64,000 nucleotides of DNA, from positions 1 through 64,000 of the forward strand of contig NZ_FRDN01000010.1 of NCBI RefSeq assembly GCF_900143285.1, written 5' to 3'. The translations under genes were made by a program, and so were the position numbers. Each line of letters begins with the position of its first letter. The first letter of the stretch is position 1. Under the pieces are notes generated by a model that saw only the letters and a program-made list of their open reading frames with translations, did not search any database and was not told where the DNA came from. Shown one piece after another: positions 60,114 to 64,000 of this stretch. Source of the DNA: Desulfitobacterium chlororespirans DSM 11544 (GTDB lineage: Bacteria; Bacillota; Desulfitobacteriia; Desulfitobacteriales; Desulfitobacteriaceae).

Positions 60114-61046
60114 TTAGCTATGGGAAATATATTCTTTTCCCCGGGAATTCTCTTTGAGATGAATCAATTGAATGATCACATCGTTGATCGGAGTAGGGAT
60201 ACCAAGTCTTCTGCCTTCCCGTGCCAAACCGCCGTTTATGAAATCAACTTCAGTTTTGCGGCCGGCTGTAATATCCACCAACATGGAAGGAGCATGAGTT
60301 TTTCCCAGCTCCAATATATTGAATAAGCGTTTCCTCATACCTTCACCGGTAATAGGAATACCGTTGGCATTGGCAACGGCCACCCCCTCATCCGCCATTT
60401 GATAAAGCAGGTCATAGGCACCGATGGGTGAAAGCATCTCGGAGGAAACGCCCATGAGAGCGCACACGGTATTGGCGGAAGCGTTAAAAATAACCTTTTC
60501 CCAGATAAATTCCCATGCTCCTTCGCCAATAATGTGCTTGATGCCGGCTTTATCCATTTCGGCGGAGATTTTTCTGGTTCGTTCGCTCAGCGGGCCTTCG
60601 GCATCCACGAGTGCACCAATATCGGCAAAGCTGCTGACTATTTCCCCGGGGGCTATGAGATCGGACGGGTAGAGAGTCATCCCCAGCATAATCTGCTCAG
60701 TGGCAACGTATTCCTGAAGCAGTTCTTTGTTGCCCAAACCGTTTTGTAAGGAAAGAACCGTCATTTTATTATTTAAGATATGGCGTACGGAGTCCATGGC
60801 GGCACGGGACTGAAAGGTCTTGGTCAGAAGGATAAGAAGATCATACTCCCCCTCCAGCTCTTCGGCATTGCAGGCTTTAGGATAAACAACGACCGGACCG
60901 GTCCAGGCCGTATTCATTTTCAGACCCTTTTCGCGAATGACGGGAATACTCCTGCCGCCGACCAAGGTAATATCATGTCCTATCAGCGACAGGCACCCGC
61001 CATAAAGGCAGCCCATAGCTCCGGCACCGACTATACATATTTTCAT
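60114..61046 (-). CDS. Ketopantoate reductase family protein (PanE/ApbA)
   Basis: 310 residues. N-terminal Rossmann MKICIVGAGAMGCLYGGCL, the LLTKTFQSRAAMDSV and LSLQNGLGNKE motifs, then WEKVIFNASANTVCALMGV with the catalytic Lys, and the C-terminal SMLVDITAGRKTEVDFINGG block. Family members reduce 2-ketopantoate to pantoate or related 2-keto acids with NADPH. The companion genes (M24-fold protein, aromatic-acid-type transporter) are not pantothenate genes, so a specialised 2-keto acid substrate is likely. Last gene of the operon. Confidence 0.88.
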   Translation of the reverse strand: MKICIVGAGAMGCLYGGCLSLIGHDITLVGGRSIPVIREKGLKMNTAWTGPVVVYPKACNAEELEGEYDLLILLTKTFQSRAAMDSVRHILNNKMTVLSLQNGLGNKELLQEYVATEQIMLGMTLYPSDLIAPGEIVSSFADIGALVDAEGPLSERTRKISAEMDKAGIKHIIGEGAWEFIWEKVIFNASANTVCALMGVSSEMLSPIGAYDLLYQMADEGVAVANANGIPITGEGMRKRLFNILELGKTHAPSMLVDITAGRKTEVDFINGGLAREGRRLGIPTPINDVIIQLIHLKENSRGKEYISHS

Positions 61047-61101
61047 TTTTCAGCACTCCTTTATCTGAAACTTATTGCTCAGACATTTCCTGATGCGACT
61101 G

Positions 61102-62361
61102 TTATCCGATAATCTGTATTTCGCCGGTTGGGAAAGTATTGACCAATTCTGCAGGCCCTTCTTCTCTAATGAAATAGTTGGCGCAGGTTATGCCAAAAGC
61201 TTGCGGGGTTGCAATAGTCGGATGATAGGAAAAGTTCATACCGGCAGCCAGCTTAATAGTTTCGCCGCGACCAGGCAGCATAGCCGGTCTTTCTACCAGG
61301 CAATAGCCTTGACCATGGCCGAGAAGCCTGGTCTCAAGCGGTTTGCCAAGACTCTTAAGAAAGGCGTTATACTCATCAAAGATTATATTGCAGTCGGCAC
61401 CGTTTACCAGCCGCTCTCTGATAAATTGATGTGCTTCATTGGATATTTTCATGTTTTCGATGAGCGCCGGAGAGGGCTCACCCAGAGAATAGACGGCGGA
61501 AACATGTCCGTACATGCCATTGGCGCAGTTGGCCTCATTCAGCACGGTGACGGTATCGCCCTTCTGAATGACCCTATTGCTGTGGAAATGCTCATTGTAA
61601 AAAGGAGCGGGCTTATTGTAGCTGTTGGACCCGACAAGAAATATGCCGTTTTCAGCACCGCGCTTATGGGATTGATAGCGCATCTCAGCATAGATATCGA
61701 TTTCCCTTATTCCAGGTTTAATAAAATCCCGGAGGCCGAAGAGGACTTCATCCTGGAGCTTGACGACAGCGCGGATCATATCCAGCTCTTCCGGGCTTTT
61801 AACCGCTTTGAGAGCATCTATGTCATCTGTGAAATCAACAAATTCCGCATTGATAAGATTGGCCTTGATATGCTCGTAGCATTGGACGGTCATAAAGGCC
61901 GTGCCCACAATACCGACTTTGATCTTACCCCTGTTCTTGAGTTCATGGACAACAATCTCTGCATCATAGGCCGCCGTGTAGTTGAGGCTGGGGAAATAGC
62001 CTCTTGACCAGCGCCGGGCAACACCCCTGCAGCAGTAAGACTCCGGAAAACTGTTGGCAGGCCTCCAGGGCCGCTGTTCTTCATCAAAGCCTCCGGCTGT
62101 ATAAATGGTGATCATCTCTTTGTCTTTGGAAAATATGACGGTGGCGCCGTATTCGTCCCAAGTGGGCATGTCCGTGAACCACTTCACATATTGGCCTAAA
62201 TAGTCACTGCGCTGGGCAATAACCAGATAATCCACTCCTTTTTCCTCCATGGCCTTGACTGTAGCATCCCAGCGCCGTTCAAGCTCCTGATCGGAACAGG
62301 ACCAAATAATCAATTCCTCCATCAATTGGCGATCTTCCTGAGACATCTTAATCATAATCAT
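61102..62361 (-). CDS. M24-fold (creatinase/aminopeptidase P-like) protein lacking metal ligands
   Basis: 419 residues. N-terminal creatinase-type domain (about 1-170) and C-terminal pita-bread domain (about 180-415) with KSPEELDMIRAVVKLQDEV and LLGHGQGYCLVERP. The usual metal ligands are absent: VLNEANCANGMYGHVSAVYS replaces the two Asp strands and GMNFSYHP replaces the GMxFxxEP Glu. The GHGQG histidine stays. Loss of the metal site fits creatinase-like hydrolases or another metal-free activity, not a peptidase. It sits 32 bases after the transporter and 55 before the PanE-like gene. Confidence 0.82.
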   Translation of the reverse strand: MIMIKMSQEDRQLMEELIIWSCSDQELERRWDATVKAMEEKGVDYLVIAQRSDYLGQYVKWFTDMPTWDEYGATVIFSKDKEMITIYTAGGFDEEQRPWRPANSFPESYCCRGVARRWSRGYFPSLNYTAAYDAEIVVHELKNRGKIKVGIVGTAFMTVQCYEHIKANLINAEFVDFTDDIDALKAVKSPEELDMIRAVVKLQDEVLFGLRDFIKPGIREIDIYAEMRYQSHKRGAENGIFLVGSNSYNKPAPFYNEHFHSNRVIQKGDTVTVLNEANCANGMYGHVSAVYSLGEPSPALIENMKISNEAHQFIRERLVNGADCNIIFDEYNAFLKSLGKPLETRLLGHGQGYCLVERPAMLPGRGETIKLAAGMNFSYHPTIATPQAFGITCANYFIREEGPAELVNTFPTGEIQIIG

Positions 62362-62393
62362 TAACTCCTCTCTTAACTTTCAACTTTAATGAA

Positions 62394-63734
62394 CTATAAT
62401 TTGGGGTGTACCTTCCCGGCAATAGGATCATCATAGGCAGCGGGCGGCTTTTTCATTAAAAAGACCGCTATGGCTGCTGCAAGAGCCGGAACTGTAAATG
62501 TTGTAAAGAGCGACGTTACAGATAATCCTGCCGTCATCAATACCCCGATGAGCATAGGCGCTATGACGCTGCCCAGCCTGCCAAAACTGGAACCCCAACC
62601 AAGTGCGGTTCCCAGAATTGATCCCGGGTAATTATCCGAAGCGTAGGCATAGAGCATATTCTGCTGAGAGCCGATAAATAGCCCGGTTACCGCAAGTACC
62701 ACGATAAATAAGCCAAAACTCATTTTTAAGGTAACAAGGTTGATCATAACGGCACAGGCAAGGTAATAGGCAATGAGAACTTTTCTGAACCCAATCTTCT
62801 GGGCAATCATGCCGCCGGCCAGACTGCCGACAATTCCTCCCAAAGAGATAATCGCTGAAAAGATCAGGCTTGATTTCAAAGTATATCCCATCATGGTCAT
62901 CAATTTGGGAAGCCAGGTCAGTACCCCGAAGGCGATATACAAATTGCAGAAAAACATAATCCAGATCATAACCGTATTCCAGGCCCGGCCTTCCTGGAAC
63001 AGGCTGGCCAAGGTCGCCTTTGTTTTATTGACAGCACTGACTTCATAGACATCGTCCTCAGAGGAGTTAAATTCAGGGTTGCTCTTTTTTAAAATGCTGC
63101 AGATTTTATCCGTTTTTTCTTGTTGCAAGTAGATATTGATGGATTCAGGAAGAAGTGCGTAAGCAATAGCAACCAGCAGCAGCGGAACAAAAGCAATCCA
63201 GTAAATAGCCCTCCAGCCGACACTTTCAATTAGCGCGACGCCGCTCAGGGTGGCGATAAGCTGTCCTACTTGAATGGAGGTGATCAGGAGCGTAACCAGA
63301 ATTCCTCTTATGGCCTTGGGCGAAAACTCCGAAAGCAGACTGGTAGCAACCGGTGAAATGGAGGCCATACCCATGCCGGCAATAAACCGCAGGACTGCGA
63401 AGGCATTCACATCGCTGACGAAACCGCAAAGCCCGGTGAAAACCGCATAGATAGCCATACCGATCATGAGTACTTTTTTTCTGCCTATTCTGTCAGCCAG
63501 CATTCCAAACAAGATAGCTCCGAATATCATCCCCGCCAGGGCTGTACTTGCCAGAAAGCCGGTCTGAGTGGGATTGAGGGCCAGCTCTTTCATAATGGAG
63601 GGAAGCGTGGTGCCATAAACATTCATATCATAGCCATCAAAAATAACTGCCAAGAGACAAATGGAAAAGACCATAGCAAAGAACTTATTGAATTTAGAAT
63701 TATCAATAATAGCGTTGACATTGACCTTGTTCAC
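62394..63734 (-). CDS. MFS transporter, aromatic acid:H+ symporter (AAHS)-like
   Basis: 446 residues from GTG at 63734, preceded by AAAGGAGGT; the frame extends to an ATG at 63782 but the ribosome site falls inside. Twelve transmembrane segments. FDGYDMNVYG in helix 1 and GMLADRIGRKKVLM in loop 2-3 mark the AAHS group (PcaK/BenK), in which the helix-1 Asp residues are needed for uptake of aromatic acids. Substrate could be another organic anion. First gene of the operon with the M24-fold and PanE-like genes, so it probably imports their substrate. Confidence 0.85.
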   Translation of the reverse strand: MNKVNVNAIIDNSKFNKFFAMVFSICLLAVIFDGYDMNVYGTTLPSIMKELALNPTQTGFLASTALAGMIFGAILFGMLADRIGRKKVLMIGMAIYAVFTGLCGFVSDVNAFAVLRFIAGMGMASISPVATSLLSEFSPKAIRGILVTLLITSIQVGQLIATLSGVALIESVGWRAIYWIAFVPLLLVAIAYALLPESINIYLQQEKTDKICSILKKSNPEFNSSEDDVYEVSAVNKTKATLASLFQEGRAWNTVMIWIMFFCNLYIAFGVLTWLPKLMTMMGYTLKSSLIFSAIISLGGIVGSLAGGMIAQKIGFRKVLIAYYLACAVMINLVTLKMSFGLFIVVLAVTGLFIGSQQNMLYAYASDNYPGSILGTALGWGSSFGRLGSVIAPMLIGVLMTAGLSVTSLFTTFTVPALAAAIAVFLMKKPPAAYDDPIAGKVHPKL

Positions 63735-63924
63735 CGTATTGACCTCCTTTTTTATTTTGGTAATTATGGCTGCCGGTTGCATTGACTTTTTTCTATTTTC
63801 TTACCTCCTTCTCATACTTGGTAATAGATGATTTTGAATTCTCTCAAATTGTATCTTTTTAATTTAAAACCAGATGTCCATTTAGGTACTATAAAAAAAG
63901 CAGAAAGTTCCATAGACAATAAAA

Positions 63925-63952
63925 AACGAGCCAAGGATAATCCCGGCCCGTT
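63925..63952 (-). terminator. Terminator of a gene beyond the right edge
   Basis: On minus AACGGGCC, loop GGGATTATCCTT, GGCTCGTT then TTTTTATT. No other feature is seen between 63735 and the window end except a second AAGGAGG at about 63803-63809. Confidence 0.7.
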
Positions 63953-64000
63953 GCCAATATCAAAAGCAGTCCTTTCACCAATGGCATTTTTGCAAATCGG

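Noticed and set aside
61075-62007. 310-codon plus-strand frame opposite the M24-fold gene
   Set aside because: Antisense to a well-supported gene with good ribosome site; the product has no recognisable family.

Overview
The window looks like the genome of an anaerobic Gram-positive of the Clostridia, most like Desulfitobacterium and its relatives (an inference). Reasons: seven proteins with the triple cell-wall-binding repeat 2 (CWB2, PF04122), strong GGAGG ribosome sites with many GTG/TTG starts, an S-layer-type gene, TolC-like proteins in an otherwise Gram-positive gene set, and an SdpRI pair. Most of the window concerns the cell surface. I see no rRNA, tRNA or CRISPR array.

Layout. 1-16.3 kb: a VanZ-family protein, a CWB2/Ig-like protein, a lipoprotein, a leftward operon of two CWB2 proteins (fibronectin-III and leucine-rich-repeat types) followed by two TolC-like proteins, a secreted caspase-like protease, and an operon for two secreted Ig-like/repeat proteins. 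16.4-31.7 kb: the most interesting region. A major CWB2 S-layer-type gene (27923-31687, minus) is followed by a secreted protein gene (25915-27840, minus). To its left lie two large open frames on the plus strand with no start codon (16675-18360 and 22322-24586) and two tandem pairs of tyrosine recombinase plus DNA-binding accessory gene. The expressed gene and the first silent frame share an identical 16-bp element, GGTAAGTGCTATTACC, in inverted orientation and in the same reading frame (27481-27496 and 16674-16689). It is a 5-bp inverted repeat around a 6-bp spacer, the shape of a tyrosine-recombinase core site. I infer an invertible switch of about 10.8 kb that exchanges the whole C-terminal part (residue 116 onward) of a surface protein.

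32-39.4 kb: a CWB2 amidase and a CWB2 GH18 hydrolase, separated by an accessory patch (toxin-antitoxin debris, a Fic protein, 72-bp direct repeats), then a RelE/RelB pair. 39.5-55.2 kb: a surface polysaccharide locus. It holds a DegT aminotransferase, Wzx flippase, two Wzy-like proteins, three GT4 glycosyltransferases and a PglC-type phosphoglycosyl transferase on plus; and a hexapeptide acetyltransferase, Gfo/Idh oxidoreductase, UDP-sugar dehydrogenase and membrane 4,6-dehydratase on minus. These enzymes fit a di-N-acetylated amino-sugar (uronic acid or bacillosamine type). 55.3-58.6 kb: a CWB2 protein with a lytic-transglycosylase-like domain, a small coiled-coil protein and a secreted protein. 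58.8-59.8 kb: SdpR/SdpI. 60.1-63.7 kb: a leftward operon of ketopantoate-reductase-like protein, M24-fold protein and aromatic-acid-type MFS transporter.

How the parts fit: the CWB2 modules probably anchor proteins to an anionic wall polymer, plausibly the one made by the adjacent locus (as CWB2 binds PSII in Clostridioides difficile). The hydrolases remodel the wall beneath the layer, and the recombinase switch varies a secreted surface protein encoded just downstream of the S-layer gene.
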